DNA of 64,000 nt from Luteirhabdus salina (GCA_025384855.1 JALAHT010000003.1:1-64000), one strand, 5' to 3'; counted from the stretch's first letter, positions 8,648-18,206 are shown. The notes: a model not told the origin generated them from the letters alone. Translations and numbers: made by a program.

Positions 8648-9357
8648 CGATCCTTCTTAAAAATAGGAATCAAATAGGAGAGGGTGTATCCGTATCCTAC
8701 TCCAAACTCACTGAAATCGTTTGTTTTATTAAAACCTGGGACGTATAGATTGTCGAAATTATCAGGTGTAGTTTCGGTAATCATTCGTTTAAGTTGCAGG
8801 TTAAGCGACAGGTAAAGGTTGTTAAAGAGTTCCGTCTTGATACCTACCACAATTTCCGCCCAGTGTGCTGACAAGCCCGAGTATTCGATAGGATCGGTTT
8901 TAAATACAGGTGGGAAGGTTTGATTGGTAGTATATACTTGGTAGGCCAGTAAATCTTCAGAAAAGGTCGAAAAACCGTAGCGAAGTCCACCATAAATCGC
9001 ATTGTTCATATCCAACCAATTCGTGTAGGCGTTATAGTCGATACCAACCCGAGCATAGCTTCCTTGCGATCGGTAGTTTATCGTTGGATTGTAAATTGTT
9101 TTTTCTTCTGTTCCTAATTCTGCCGCGACATAGAAATATTTGGAAATACGAAAATCTCCCACTATTTCAAATCCGGTATAGTCTTCTTCAAAAGCGGTTC
9201 TTGCCAATTTTGCCAAATCGATTCCTGCCCGCAATCCATACTTCTCCTTTATCGATACGGTATCCGTAACGGAAGAAGTGGCGGTTTCCTGCGCGACTAA
9301 AAACGCGGAACAGCCTAGGAGACTAATGCAAAATAGTAATATGGGCTTCAGTTTCAT
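8644..9357 (-). CDS. DUF6048 outer-membrane beta-barrel-like protein
   Basis: This is a secreted or outer-membrane protein of about 237 residues. A signal peptide of about 22 residues ends near FLVAQE, followed by alternating beta strands rich in aromatic residues (GLRAGIDL, YVAAELG, GLRYGFS) and a final strand YTLSYLIPIF. I recognise it as the Bacteroidota family DUF6048, usually next to DUF6452 and rlmD as here. Function is unknown; the form suggests a small outer-membrane barrel. The start is taken at the second ATG (Met-Lys-Leu-Lys); an ATG 6 bases upstream is possible. The gene overlaps the DUF6452 gene by about 35 bases, so the two are co-translated. Confidence 0.78.
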   Translation of the reverse strand: MKLKPILLFCISLLGCSAFLVAQETATSSVTDTVSIKEKYGLRAGIDLAKLARTAFEEDYTGFEIVGDFRISKYFYVAAELGTEEKTIYNPTINYRSQGSYARVGIDYNAYTNWLDMNNAIYGGLRYGFSTFSEDLLAYQVYTTNQTFPPVFKTDPIEYSGLSAHWAEIVVGIKTELFNNLYLSLNLQLKRMITETTPDNFDNLYVPGFNKTNDFSEFGVGYGYTLSYLIPIFKKDR

Positions 9358-9814
9358 CGGCAACGAGTGCTTTTAATATGTTGGCGTCCAATATCCAGTT
9401 GTTGGAACCTTCATTTTCAATGGTAGCTTGTAAATTATTGTATTCGGCTTTAAAGGCGCAGGCACGGTTTACATAAACATCCTCTACGGCATATATAAAA
9501 TCGATAAGATCCGCATTCTCGGTCTCCCCACCATCCTGACGGATAAAGCGATAGCGCGTTTCATCAACATTGGTACGAAGTGGAATGGCAATAGAATCGG
9601 TTGTGGTTGCAGTGAGTATTGTAGTAGTGATGGTATTACCCACCGCTTCAACCGTTAAATTTGGGACTTCCTTCCGCAAGGCTGTATTGGCTACATCGTT
9701 AAAGGTTATGATTAATAGTGGAGTAGTATCGGAGCCTTCTGGACAGATATCATCTTTAGTACATCCGTTGATGAAGATTGCAATAATAAGTAGGGCAAAT
9801 AATTTCCTCATCAT
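9323..9814 (-). CDS. DUF6452 lipoprotein
   Basis: This 163-residue lipoprotein has the signal sequence LLIIAIFINGC (lipobox Cys about residue 18), then TKDD and a short Cys-containing segment. The rest is predicted beta-rich with many Thr and Asn. It corresponds to the Bacteroidota family DUF6452, conserved between rlmD and DUF6048. The acidic pair two residues after the lipidated Cys resembles surface lipoprotein export signals. Function unknown; a partner role with the DUF6048 barrel is inferred from the conserved order and overlap. It lies 3 bases downstream of rlmD and is probably transcribed with it. Confidence 0.78.
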   Translation of the reverse strand: MMRKLFALLIIAIFINGCTKDDICPEGSDTTPLLIITFNDVANTALRKEVPNLTVEAVGNTITTTILTATTTDSIAIPLRTNVDETRYRFIRQDGGETENADLIDFIYAVEDVYVNRACAFKAEYNNLQATIENEGSNNWILDANILKALVADETEAHITILH

Positions 9815-9817
9815 GTA

Positions 9818-11236
9818 TTAGGTTGTTTCTCTTTTCTCCAAAAGTACAACATTTTCGACATGGTGCGTCTGGGGAAACATATCAACGGGCTGCACCTTGG
9901 TAACCACATATCCTTCATTTAATAAGGCCAAATCTCTTGCCTGTGTGGCGCTATTACAGCTTACATACACAATTTTTTGCGGTGCGAGCTGTAGTAGCTG
10001 CAACACTACATCTTGATGCATGCCGTCGCGCGGTGGATCGGTTATTACCACTTCAGGAGTGCCGTGCTGTTCAATAAAATCATTATTAAAGATACGTTTC
10101 ATATCGCCTACATGAAACGAAACATTTTTGATATTGTTATGAGCGGCATTTTCCTTAGCGGCTTCAATGGCGTCGGGAACAACTTCAATCCCGACAACTT
10201 TTTTAGCCTTCTTTGCGACAAATTGGGCAATGGTTCCTGTTCCCGTAAAAAGGTCGTATACCAATTCTTCACCTGTTAATCCCGCAAAATCACGTGCTAC
10301 TTTATATAGCGTATGGGCCTGTTTCGGATTGGTCTGATAAAAAGATTTCGCATTGATTTGAAACTCGAGATCATCCATGACTTCAACGATGTAATCCCTT
10401 CCGTTATAGCAGTGGACTTCTTGATCATACAATGTGTCATTCCCTTTATTGTTGATTACGTATAGGAGTGAAGTTATGGAAGGAAACTCATCTATTACAG
10501 CATCTAAAAGTTTCTCGCGCTGCTCTTTGTGCTCTTCATAAAATTGAACCAATACCATTACTTCTCCAGTGGTAGTGGTTCGAATCATCAACGTTCGCAA
10601 AAAACCTTCTTGGTTCCTCGGGTTGAAAAAGGACAGGCCAAATTGCTTTGCTTTCTGCTTGATAAAATTACGAATTGCGTTACTGGGGTCGGGTTGAAGG
10701 TGACACTCCTGAATATCAAGGATTTTATCCCACATGCCAGCTTTATGAAATCCTAGTGCACGTCGATCGTCGATTATTTCACCACTTTGTATTTGCTCGG
10801 GTGTAAGCCATTTACTATCGCTAAACGAAAACTCCATCTTGTTACGATAGAAATAGATATCTTCTGAGCCTATTATAGAAGTGATTTCGGGAAGTTCAAT
10901 TTTTCCGATGCGCTTTAGGTTATTCTCGACCTCTTTCTGCTTGTAATATAGTTGATGTTTATAGGCCATGTTTTGCCATTTACATCCCCCACAGTTTTCA
11001 AAGTGAATACAAACCGGCTCGGTACGCTTTTCGGATAGTTTAGCAAATGAAGTAGCAGTGGCCTCATAATACCCCTTTCGTTTCTTAAAGGTCTGAACGG
11101 TAGCCACATCGCCAGGAACGGCATTATTGATAAAGATTACGCGACCATCAGGAGCCTTTCCTATGGCCTTTCCTTTGGCACCAGCATCGATTACCGATAC
11201 GTTTTCAAAAACCTTGCGTTTATTCCTTCTTGCCAT
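9818..11236 (-). CDS. rlmD: 23S rRNA (uracil-C5)-methyltransferase RlmD
   Basis: This enzyme of about 472 residues methylates a uracil at C5 in 23S rRNA (U1939 in E. coli). It has an N-terminal TRAM domain (residues about 8-65), then Cys76, Cys82 and Cys85 in CIHFENCGGCKW, which with a later Cys bind a 4Fe-4S cluster. The methyltransferase core follows, with YDLFTGTGTIAQF, ITDPPRDGMH and the catalytic Cys in YVSCNSATQARDL. I chose the ATG at 11236, because the family begins just before the TRAM domain and because a -7 promoter box sits only 5 bases upstream. It is the first gene of the rlmD-DUF6452-DUF6048 group. Confidence 0.93.
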   Translation of the reverse strand: MARRNKRKVFENVSVIDAGAKGKAIGKAPDGRVIFINNAVPGDVATVQTFKKRKGYYEATATSFAKLSEKRTEPVCIHFENCGGCKWQNMAYKHQLYYKQKEVENNLKRIGKIELPEITSIIGSEDIYFYRNKMEFSFSDSKWLTPEQIQSGEIIDDRRALGFHKAGMWDKILDIQECHLQPDPSNAIRNFIKQKAKQFGLSFFNPRNQEGFLRTLMIRTTTTGEVMVLVQFYEEHKEQREKLLDAVIDEFPSITSLLYVINNKGNDTLYDQEVHCYNGRDYIVEVMDDLEFQINAKSFYQTNPKQAHTLYKVARDFAGLTGEELVYDLFTGTGTIAQFVAKKAKKVVGIEVVPDAIEAAKENAAHNNIKNVSFHVGDMKRIFNNDFIEQHGTPEVVITDPPRDGMHQDVVLQLLQLAPQKIVYVSCNSATQARDLALLNEGYVVTKVQPVDMFPQTHHVENVVLLEKRETT

Positions 11237-11241
11237 GGCCG

Positions 11242-11249
11242 CAAAAGTA
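11242..11249 (-). promoter_or_regulatory. -7 promoter box directly before rlmD
   Basis: On the minus strand this reads TACTTTTG, a perfect TAnnTTTG match. The rlmD ATG begins 5 bases after its last G, so transcription would start at or beside the ATG, giving a leaderless or nearly leaderless mRNA. Confidence 0.55.
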
Positions 11250-11383
11250 GCATAAATACAACGTTTATTTAAGAAGGGAGCCTTCAAAATTCTGCTAAAT
11301 ATTTAGTAATTTGCAATTCTTGGGATGATTTCTCTCCAAAAGAAGGAATAGACGTTCGTAAAATAGAAATTGAGCAAAAATTT

Positions 11384-12664
11384 ATGTCAGTTTTAGAAAA
11401 AACAGCAACCGAAAAAGCAATTGAACAAGAGAACCAGTATGGCGCTCACAATTATCATCCACTTCCGGTGGTTTTGAATAAAGGTGAAGGTGTTTATGTC
11501 TGGGATGTAGAGGGTAAGAAGTATTATGACTTTCTTTCCGCCTACAGTGCCGTAAACCAAGGGCACTGTCATCCTAAAATTGTAAATGCCATGAGTAAAC
11601 AGGCGGAGGCCTTAACGCTTACCTCACGGGCTTTCTATAATGATATACTTGGGAAATTTGAAAAATACGCAACGGACTATTTTAATTTCGACAAATTATT
11701 GCCCATGAATACTGGGGCCGAAGCTGTGGAAACCGCTTTAAAGATTTGCCGGCGTTGGGCCTACGAAAAGAAGGGTATTCCTGAGGGCGAAGCAAAGATC
11801 ATAGTTTGCCAGAATAACTTCCACGGTCGTACCACTACCATTATCTCGTTTAGTAATGACCCAGTGGCACGAAAGAATTTTGGTCCCTATACCCAAGGTT
11901 TTATTAAAATAGCGTACGATGATACATCTGCTTTAGAAGAAGCATTGGAAAAGAACGATGATGTTGCCGGATTCCTTGTGGAGCCTATTCAGGGTGAAGC
12001 AGGAGTATATGTGCCTTCCGATGACTACTTAACGAAGGCAAAAACAATTTGCGAAAAGCACAACGTGCTTTTTATAGCTGATGAAGTACAAACTGGAATT
12101 GCTAGAACAGGCCGTTTGTTGGCGACATGTGGAAATTGTGACTGTGAAGACTATAGTTGCAGCAAAACTCCAGAAGTAAAGCCTGACATTCTAATTCTTG
12201 GAAAAGCTTTAAGCGGTGGCGCTTATCCTGTTTCCGCTGTACTTGCAGATGATAATGTGATGAGTGTTATTACACCCGGATCCCACGGTTCTACCTTTGG
12301 TGGAAATCCTGTGGCAGCGGCTGTTGCTATGGCTGCGCTAGAAGTGGTTAAGGAAGAAAAGCTTGCTGAAAATGCCGAGAAATTGGGGAATATTTTTAGA
12401 AGTGAACTGAACAAGTATATTGAAACCAGTTCAATTTGTAATCTTGTAAGGGGGAAAGGCCTGTTGAATGCCATTGTAATCAACGATTCTGAAGATAGTG
12501 ATACGGCATGGAATATTTGCTTGAAGCTTCGGGATAATGGATTATTGGCGAAGCCAACCCACGGAAATATCATTCGTTTTGCTCCTCCGTTGGTTATGAA
12601 TGAAACTCAGCTCAGAGAATGTTTAGATATTATTACTTCGACCTTGAAAGAGTTCGAAAAATAA
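11384..12664 (+). CDS. rocD: Ornithine--oxo-acid aminotransferase
   Basis: This 426-residue class III PLP aminotransferase converts ornithine and 2-oxoglutarate to glutamate semialdehyde and glutamate, linking arginine and proline metabolism. Motifs: [17 protein letters not shown] near the N-terminus, [31 protein letters not shown], and the PLP lysine in [17 protein letters not shown]. Between residues about 248 and 262 there is a cysteine-rich insert, C-x2-C-x-C-x4-C, just before the PLP lysine segment. The gene is monocistronic and ends in a strong terminator. Confidence 0.92.
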   Translation: MSVLEKTATEKAIEQENQYGAHNYHPLPVVLNKGEGVYVWDVEGKKYYDFLSAYSAVNQGHCHPKIVNAMSKQAEALTLTSRAFYNDILGKFEKYATDYFNFDKLLPMNTGAEAVETALKICRRWAYEKKGIPEGEAKIIVCQNNFHGRTTTIISFSNDPVARKNFGPYTQGFIKIAYDDTSALEEALEKNDDVAGFLVEPIQGEAGVYVPSDDYLTKAKTICEKHNVLFIADEVQTGIARTGRLLATCGNCDCEDYSCSKTPEVKPDILILGKALSGGAYPVSAVLADDNVMSVITPGSHGSTFGGNPVAAAVAMAALEVVKEEKLAENAEKLGNIFRSELNKYIETSSICNLVRGKGLLNAIVINDSEDSDTAWNICLKLRDNGLLAKPTHGNIIRFAPPLVMNETQLRECLDIITSTLKEFEK

Positions 12665-12690
12665 AAAATATAATTTTCTTTAATTTAAGA

Positions 12691-12719
12691 AAAAGGCTAC
12701 GAAAATTCGTAGCCTTTTT
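12691..12719 (+). terminator. Terminator after rocD
   Basis: AAAAAGGCTACGAA pairs with TTCGTAGCCTTTTT in an almost perfect palindrome ending in a T run, 26 bases after the rocD stop. Confidence 0.9.
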
Positions 12720-12821
12720 TGTTTTTATCGAATAAAACGGGTACATATCGAATAATTTATTAAAGAATCTCTGCTGTAGGTATTTTCGTTTTAACCAAAT
12801 AATTTTTAAATACTAGCAACC

Positions 12822-13886
12822 ATGAAACGAATTTTATTCGCAGTTTCGACCATTCTCATAATGGCAAGCTGCTCTACAGAGGAAAGTAATATTTCAGAAG
12901 AACAGAACTTACTTCATTCATCAACAGCGGAAGGTATAGATCAACGTGCATTAGCCAGCTACGATCAACATAGCAATGGTATCTATAAAGGAGCTATTGT
13001 TGCTAATGAATTAAATTTTCACGGCAAATTGTGGGTGAATCTTGGAAATGATAGTACTTATTCGGCTTTTATTGAAACAGATAGCGGCGAAAAACTTGTT
13101 TTCAGCCTATTGCAACAGCGGACTATGGATACAGGGGTTTACACATTTGTTGGAGATAGAGGTAGTCTAACCGTTGATGTAAGCGATTATTCTAATCCAA
13201 CAGTAACAGAGGTATTGATTGATCAAACGATCGGTTCTGCAAAGGTCCAGAAGGAAACTAGCAACTCAAAGTTGATGGTTTATCTGGGTACTTTCGATGA
13301 GGATTTTGTAGCTGGTTTTTCAGGAACGTGGGATATTGTCGTAGATGCTGAAACGGGTTGGATAACGGAAGTCATTATTGCGACCGATGCTGGACAAATG
13401 AATTCTGATCTTCAGGAAAACTTTGAGTTGGGTTATATGGGGTGCTATACGGGTGATGGAGATGCCCCGCTTCCACCTTTCTTCTTTTCCGATTTAGATC
13501 CAGCTGTAAATGAATATGAGCTATATAGTGTCGGGCAGTTATGGACATTGCCGAATGGCATGACCATCATATACGATTTTGGTTTCTCTAAGAACATCCT
13601 CGACTCAGCTGGATATGTCTATGAGGATAATGGTGCGTTTTATCCAGATATTACGGGTCAATTTCTTTTTTCAGAACCACTTGATCCAGGTTGCTATATT
13701 CTAGATGCAAATGGATACTATCTGTTAATCAATGCTGCTGGCGATACCTTTATTGGGGGTGGGAGAATTAATCTGGACACTTCAGGACTGGTTCCAGTTG
13801 TTCCTTCGGTTAATGGCTTAACCACCAATAACAATTACCAACAAGCTCCAGAGTCTGCGTATAATGGTTTAACACCAATTTTTTAA
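12822..13886 (+). CDS. Predicted lipoprotein of unknown function
   Basis: This 354-residue protein has a lipoprotein signal (AVSTILIMASC, lipidated Cys about residue 17) followed by the acidic stretch STEESN. The mature part has alternating short beta-strand segments, many Gly and Asp, and few Cys. I do not recognise a family. The repeated pattern of strand-turn segments (for example GAIVANELNFHGKLWVNLG) suggests a beta-sandwich or beta-barrel-like secreted domain. The gene stands alone between two strong terminators, so it has its own promoter; TATTTTCG at about 12780-12787 is one mismatch from the -7 consensus. Confidence 0.7.
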   Translation: MKRILFAVSTILIMASCSTEESNISEEQNLLHSSTAEGIDQRALASYDQHSNGIYKGAIVANELNFHGKLWVNLGNDSTYSAFIETDSGEKLVFSLLQQRTMDTGVYTFVGDRGSLTVDVSDYSNPTVTEVLIDQTIGSAKVQKETSNSKLMVYLGTFDEDFVAGFSGTWDIVVDAETGWITEVIIATDAGQMNSDLQENFELGYMGCYTGDGDAPLPPFFFSDLDPAVNEYELYSVGQLWTLPNGMTIIYDFGFSKNILDSAGYVYEDNGAFYPDITGQFLFSEPLDPGCYILDANGYYLLINAAGDTFIGGGRINLDTSGLVPVVPSVNGLTTNNNYQQAPESAYNGLTPIF

Positions 13887-13910
13887 ACTAGTTGAGTTGT
13901 AAACAAACTA

Positions 13911-13939
13911 AAAAAGCCTCTCGATCGAGAGGCTTTTTT
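13911..13939. terminator. Bidirectional terminator
   Basis: AAAAAGCCTCTCGA and TCGAGAGGCTTTTT form a perfect palindrome with T runs on both strands. It ends the lipoprotein gene on the plus strand and the CCC/DUF2752/type IX operon on the minus strand. Confidence 0.92.
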
Positions 13940-13942
13940 AAT

Positions 13943-14272
13943 TTAGTATTCCATACCATATTGTTCGAAAACGGAACGTTGATACTCTTCCAACCAATCG
14001 GGGAAGAACACAAGAAGTACAAGATATGTTAGTAATGTCAATGCAGATAAAACGACACCAATAATGGCAAGTATTCTACCTGTTTTTACATTTTGATATC
14101 CAGTGTAAAGTTCCGGATTGGCCGAGTATGTTTCTTTGGCCTTTTTACTTAGCACTAATGCTACAATACCTAATATTAGTCCACCCACACCCGTAAAGCA
14201 ACAGCAGAACGGAATAGACAGTATACCAAGTACTAATATCAAGGTAGCATTAGGGAGTTTTTTTTGTTCCAT
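13943..14272 (-). CDS. CCC-motif membrane protein (DUF4190-like)
   Basis: This small 109-residue membrane protein has two hydrophobic helices, about residues 10-40 and 65-92. The first helix contains the triple cysteine SIPFCCCFTGVGGLILG, typical of the Bacteroidota CCC-motif family related to DUF4190. Between the helices is a short cytoplasmic-type segment, LSKKAKETY. Function unknown. It is the last gene of an operon with a DUF2752 protein and a type IX substrate, and the CCC-motif/DUF2752 neighbourhood recurs in flavobacteria. Confidence 0.78.
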   Translation of the reverse strand: MEQKKLPNATLILVLGILSIPFCCCFTGVGGLILGIVALVLSKKAKETYSANPELYTGYQNVKTGRILAIIGVVLSALTLLTYLVLLVFFPDWLEEYQRSVFEQYGMEY

Positions 14273-14334
14273 AATAATAATGATTAGTTGATTAGTGTTT
14301 TAAAAGTAGAATAAATATCTACAGCATCCAAAAA

Positions 14335-14643
14335 CTATTGGATTGTAGAAATTATCGGTGCCATTTTTAAAACGTAACTAATGACGATGATGGCAACATT
14401 AAGGAATATCAGGAATACTTTTATTTGGAAATCGTATTTGAACTTTATAAAGAGATTAAAAGCAACAAACGCCAAGAGAAGAAATAGGCTATAGATAGCC
14501 GGATACATATGAAAGGCGGCAATAAACTCGCCTTTAAATATAAGAGCTGTGGCACGTTGGATGCCACAGCCCATACAATCTATTCCGAATAGGGTTTTAT
14601 TGGTACAGGGAAGCATGTATTCTTCAAGTCCCTCTAACCCCAT
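14335..14643 (-). CDS. DUF2752 membrane protein
   Basis: This 102-residue protein has the DUF2752 signature: a Cys near the start (MLPCTN), GIDCMGCGIQRA, and two or three hydrophobic helices after it, with GEFIAAFHMYPA between. The C-x2-C-G motif is the family's hallmark. No biochemical role is established that I know of. The start may be the internal ATG at 14616 instead. It lies 4 bases downstream of the stop of the type IX substrate gene and is thus co-transcribed. Confidence 0.8.
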   Translation of the reverse strand: MGLEGLEEYMLPCTNKTLFGIDCMGCGIQRATALIFKGEFIAAFHMYPAIYSLFLLLAFVAFNLFIKFKYDFQIKVFLIFLNVAIIVISYVLKMAPIISTIQ

Positions 14644-14647
14644 ATGT

Positions 14648-16507
14648 TTATCTATTTACTACAGATGTTTTGTACGTAATGTCTACGTTATCGGTAGTTG
14701 TAAGTTTTACCAAGTAAACACCATCGCTCAAATCTCCTGTTGGGATACTGAAAGAGGTCTTGGTTCCAATGTTTGATTCTGAATACACTAATTTACCAGA
14801 CATATCGAAAACAACTCCTTGCTTAATATCATGCTGTTCAGGGTTGGTTACTTCCAATTGACTTAAGCGATTGTTTTGAAAGAAGTTTACATTTTCAACA
14901 ATGGATTCACGCGTGCTATTAGCATCGGCAGCAATTTCCGAGGCTCCTCTAAATACAATGAAAAATCGATTGTCGTAGGTGCCAGCTGGTAATAAAATTG
15001 AAGCCGTTTCACCTTCATTAAACTTATCGTACGTATTATTTACGCTGTCGTACAGGTAAGCGGTCTTATCATTCATTTTAACTTCCTCGTTAGCAACAAA
15101 TAGAACCTGGCGTTGCTGTGGGACCTTTATTCCAATTGGAATCATTTTCATGTAATCGAATGGACATGCATTCACTACATATGGAGAGCGATTGCTGTCT
15201 TCACCGATTAGGAGGTAGGCATCGCCACCAGGAGCATCCATAGGGTGACTTGCATCCCAACCCCAATCATAGCCATCAGTGGTTTGATCGTCGAATACCA
15301 AGGCTAATTGACGGAAATGCGATTCATCCATAAATACATCAAATTTCAGGTAAGGAGAACGTGTATCAAATTCGCTTACTTCATCAGCATCATTACCCGT
15401 CATGCTGTTTGGGTTATCTTGACTACGGAATTCTGAGTAATTTCCAGCTCCCTGACGTTGGAAGGTACGTTGTGTATTATCAAAGGTAATGGTTCCAGCT
15501 GTTCCGTCCGTCTCAACAACAAAACCTTGGCCAATTGGAGCGTGACGTCTTTCCAGGTCCGCACCCGTTCCGCCAGTAGTGCCTCCGAAACCTCCAAAGC
15601 TATAGTTCATAAAGCTTGCGGCAGTATATAGTCCGGCAGGGTTTGTTTCGTCAAAACCAAGCGGAACCCAAGTTCCGTAACCACCACTTTTATCAATATA
15701 ATTATGGGAATACTCAGTGAATTTAGGCTCATCCCAGTAGCGGATTACCGCAACACTTGGATTATCCTGCATAAAGTCTTTAAGGTCTAAAGCAGATGGA
15801 TACGGATTACCCATTAAGGTCCACTGCGTAGATCCTGTATTAACTGGCACATTGATAGTACCATTATTTGGCCGCCCTCTAAAATCATACGTTTGAGATT
15901 GAGTGACAGCACCATTACTTACACCTTTCATTATAAATCCATAGCCAGGTTGTGCGTTGTCTCCAGCCCAAATACGAACGTAATTTCCTTCCGCTTCGGT
16001 TGGTGGGGAAGACAAGCGCTTATATGTCCATCTGTATGAAACTGTTATTGGGTCTGTAAGGGAACTACCATTCTGATTCCATGTTGTGTTAACCGCAGCA
16101 GCTGCGGTAGTAACATCCGTACATCCATCACAATCGAATAATCTTCTAACTCCCGAGTTCTGATTTCCGGAGCCATTGGGTACACCTACGGGTGAATGCC
16201 AATAGGTATAATGATAATTACTCGTTTCATCTACTGTTTGATAAACAGACAACATACCATTACCATTATTAGACGCTACGTTAGATCCTTGTAATAATTG
16301 CGCATTGTTACGCAGATAGATACTCGCTTCGGTATCAGGATCGTTGGTGTTTAGTTGAAGGTTAACGTCATCATTTACAAACAACTCAACATCATTAACG
16401 TACACATACGAATCGGTACTCGTACTGGGGTTCGGCCGAACGAAAAGTTGTGCCGATGCGGATACTCCGCTAAGAATTAAGATTGAAAGTAGTAGGTTTC
16501 TCATCAT
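14648..16507 (-). CDS. Secreted protein with type IX C-terminal sorting domain
   Basis: This 619-residue protein has a signal peptide ending ASAQ at about residue 20. A long beta-rich region follows, with the LMGNPYPSALDLKDF segment seen in several type IX substrates (a related MGNPYASAIDADLF occurs in the 1507-residue protein). The C-terminal domain of about 80 residues ends in DGVYLVKLTTTDNV...SVVNR. The protein is probably cell-surface or secreted. No enzyme motif is visible. It is the first gene of the operon with DUF2752 and CCC-motif proteins. Confidence 0.85.
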   Translation of the reverse strand: MMRNLLLSILILSGVSASAQLFVRPNPSTSTDSYVYVNDVELFVNDDVNLQLNTNDPDTEASIYLRNNAQLLQGSNVASNNGNGMLSVYQTVDETSNYHYTYWHSPVGVPNGSGNQNSGVRRLFDCDGCTDVTTAAAAVNTTWNQNGSSLTDPITVSYRWTYKRLSSPPTEAEGNYVRIWAGDNAQPGYGFIMKGVSNGAVTQSQTYDFRGRPNNGTINVPVNTGSTQWTLMGNPYPSALDLKDFMQDNPSVAVIRYWDEPKFTEYSHNYIDKSGGYGTWVPLGFDETNPAGLYTAASFMNYSFGGFGGTTGGTGADLERRHAPIGQGFVVETDGTAGTITFDNTQRTFQRQGAGNYSEFRSQDNPNSMTGNDADEVSEFDTRSPYLKFDVFMDESHFRQLALVFDDQTTDGYDWGWDASHPMDAPGGDAYLLIGEDSNRSPYVVNACPFDYMKMIPIGIKVPQQRQVLFVANEEVKMNDKTAYLYDSVNNTYDKFNEGETASILLPAGTYDNRFFIVFRGASEIAADANSTRESIVENVNFFQNNRLSQLEVTNPEQHDIKQGVVFDMSGKLVYSESNIGTKTSFSIPTGDLSDGVYLVKLTTTDNVDITYKTSVVNR

Positions 16508-16686
16508 AATTTGGTTTTAGCTCAGCAAGACATTTGGGGGCTGCTAGCTGAAAATTCGACGTAAAAATAGAAAATATTTTTTAATAACAGGATATTTCTT
16601 ACAAAGATGCTAATTTTTTATGTGTTAGGCGCTTAGCCACTTTCTACTAAAATAGCTAATTTTAGCAAAAAAACAACTTTATTTCT

Positions 16687-17235
16687 ATGAAAATCGGTGA
16701 CCGGGTTGCTGTTTTGGATGAAGACCTCACTGGAAGGGTTACTAGTGTTGATAATCAGTATATTACTATCGAGACCAAGGATGGTTTTCCAATGCAATTT
16801 TCAACTGACGAATTAGTATTGATTTCGAAGGAATTTTCGACATCCGAATTGCTTAATGATAATATGGATAAAATTCTTTCTGAAAAAAACGTACCCAAAA
16901 AGAAAAAGTCGCAACGAACGAAGCCGAAAGAACGCTCAAGACCACCGATGGTTGTAGATCTTCACATTCATAAATTAGTCGATTCCGAAAAAGGAATGTC
17001 TCCGCACGACAAATTGATTCTTCAATCCGATACGGCAAAGCGTCAATTAGACTTTGCTATTCAAAAGAAAATTCAACGTGTGGTGTTCATTCATGGTGTT
17101 GGAGAGGGGGTCCTAAAATCGGAACTGGAATACCTATTCCGACGATACGATAATGTAAAGTACTACGATGCCGATTATAAGGAATATGGCCGTGGAGCAA
17201 CAGAAGTCTATATCTTTCAGAACCTGTCGCCCTAA
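16687..17235 (+). CDS. Smr/MutS2-type C-terminal domain protein
   Basis: This 182-residue cytoplasmic protein has an N-terminal small beta domain (residues 1-45, KIGDRVAVLDEDLTGRVTSV, DUF2027-like) and a basic linker rich in Lys and Arg (about 70-90). A C-terminal Smr domain follows, with the motifs VDLHIHKL and FIHGVGEGVLKSEL. Smr domains nick nucleic acids or act on ribosome-bound mRNA; the HGxG-type motif is present here. Bacteroidota carry short stand-alone Smr proteins of this form. Its stop overlaps the convergent lipoprotein gene by 4 bases. Confidence 0.85.
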   Translation: MKIGDRVAVLDEDLTGRVTSVDNQYITIETKDGFPMQFSTDELVLISKEFSTSELLNDNMDKILSEKNVPKKKKSQRTKPKERSRPPMVVDLHIHKLVDSEKGMSPHDKLILQSDTAKRQLDFAIQKKIQRVVFIHGVGEGVLKSELEYLFRRYDNVKYYDADYKEYGRGATEVYIFQNLSP

Positions 17236-18128
17236 TCTTCTATACTGAAGATGGGCGTAAGCGTTATGGTACCCGTAGCTGCATTTTCAATAACGCCCAT
17301 TACTAAGGTCTCTTGAACGATTTCTTCAGCTTCATTTTCTAACACCAAATCATTTAGAACCACCGTAGCATTACTGGCCAAGGAATAGGAATGTTGACGA
17401 TATTCATTAATAATAGTCTCGTTAACGACATTTGGATTCAAATAATCTGGGCCAACTTCTGCATTCGTAACATCATTCAACGGATTCAAATCGCCATCGG
17501 CATCTTCATTGCGCGTTAAGATACCATCATTATCATCATCTGTATCGAGGTAGTCGGCATTATCCTCACCATCAGAATTTCGCGGCTCGTCTGGGTTTTC
17601 ACCTAGCTCTGTAAGTGTTGGTACATTGTCACCATCATCATCAAAATCGTAATAATTCGGAACACCATCGCCGTCTAAGTCGCCATAACCCTCTTCCAAT
17701 GGATCATCGCTATCTACAAAAGGAACACCATCATTGTCATCTAAATCCAAGATAGTAGTAATAGTTGCAGTTCCTGCTTCCGCTATATACTCAACATCCA
17801 CAGTAGGAGAGGCTGGCGGAACACTGCTGCAAAAGTAACTGGATGTTACATCACCGTTATATCTCCTATAATTCACAAAATTGCCCGTTCCATTTAAATT
17901 GTACGTGGTGGTATCGGCTTCTATAAATAACGTATCTGAAGTGCTTAGCTTTAACGAAAGACTTTCTGATACTTCATTGTTGATTTTATAAAAAACATAA
18001 TCACCTGGCTCGCCGCAATATTGTAAATCAGCATCCTCAAAATCGAATGATGTCACGATAACATCACCATCATCGCAACTTGCTATGGAAAGCGTAATTA
18101 AAAGGAATAGTATTGAAAAAAGACGCAT
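17232..18128 (-). CDS. Lipoprotein with thrombospondin type 3-like Ca-binding repeats
   Basis: This protein of about 298 residues has a lipoprotein signal (FLLITLSIASC) followed by DDGD. The middle (residues about 135-235) is a run of Asp-rich motifs such as DLDGDGVPNYYDFDDDGD and DTDDDNDGI, typical of TSP3/calcium-binding repeats in secreted Bacteroidota proteins. The repeats probably stiffen a surface stalk in the presence of calcium. The flanking N- and C-terminal parts are beta-rich and unrecognised. The start at 18128 is chosen because the signal peptide begins there; an upstream ATG would add nine residues without signal character. Confidence 0.78.
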   Translation of the reverse strand: MRLFSILFLLITLSIASCDDGDVIVTSFDFEDADLQYCGEPGDYVFYKINNEVSESLSLKLSTSDTLFIEADTTTYNLNGTGNFVNYRRYNGDVTSSYFCSSVPPASPTVDVEYIAEAGTATITTILDLDDNDGVPFVDSDDPLEEGYGDLDGDGVPNYYDFDDDGDNVPTLTELGENPDEPRNSDGEDNADYLDTDDDNDGILTRNEDADGDLNPLNDVTNAEVGPDYLNPNVVNETIINEYRQHSYSLASNATVVLNDLVLENEAEEIVQETLVMGVIENAATGTITLTPIFSIED

Positions 18129-18206
18129 TAAAAAGCAGGTTTGGTATACCTGCAAAGTAAAACAATTCTTGACATTTTCTGCGGACTATAAGAAAATATT
18201 AATATG

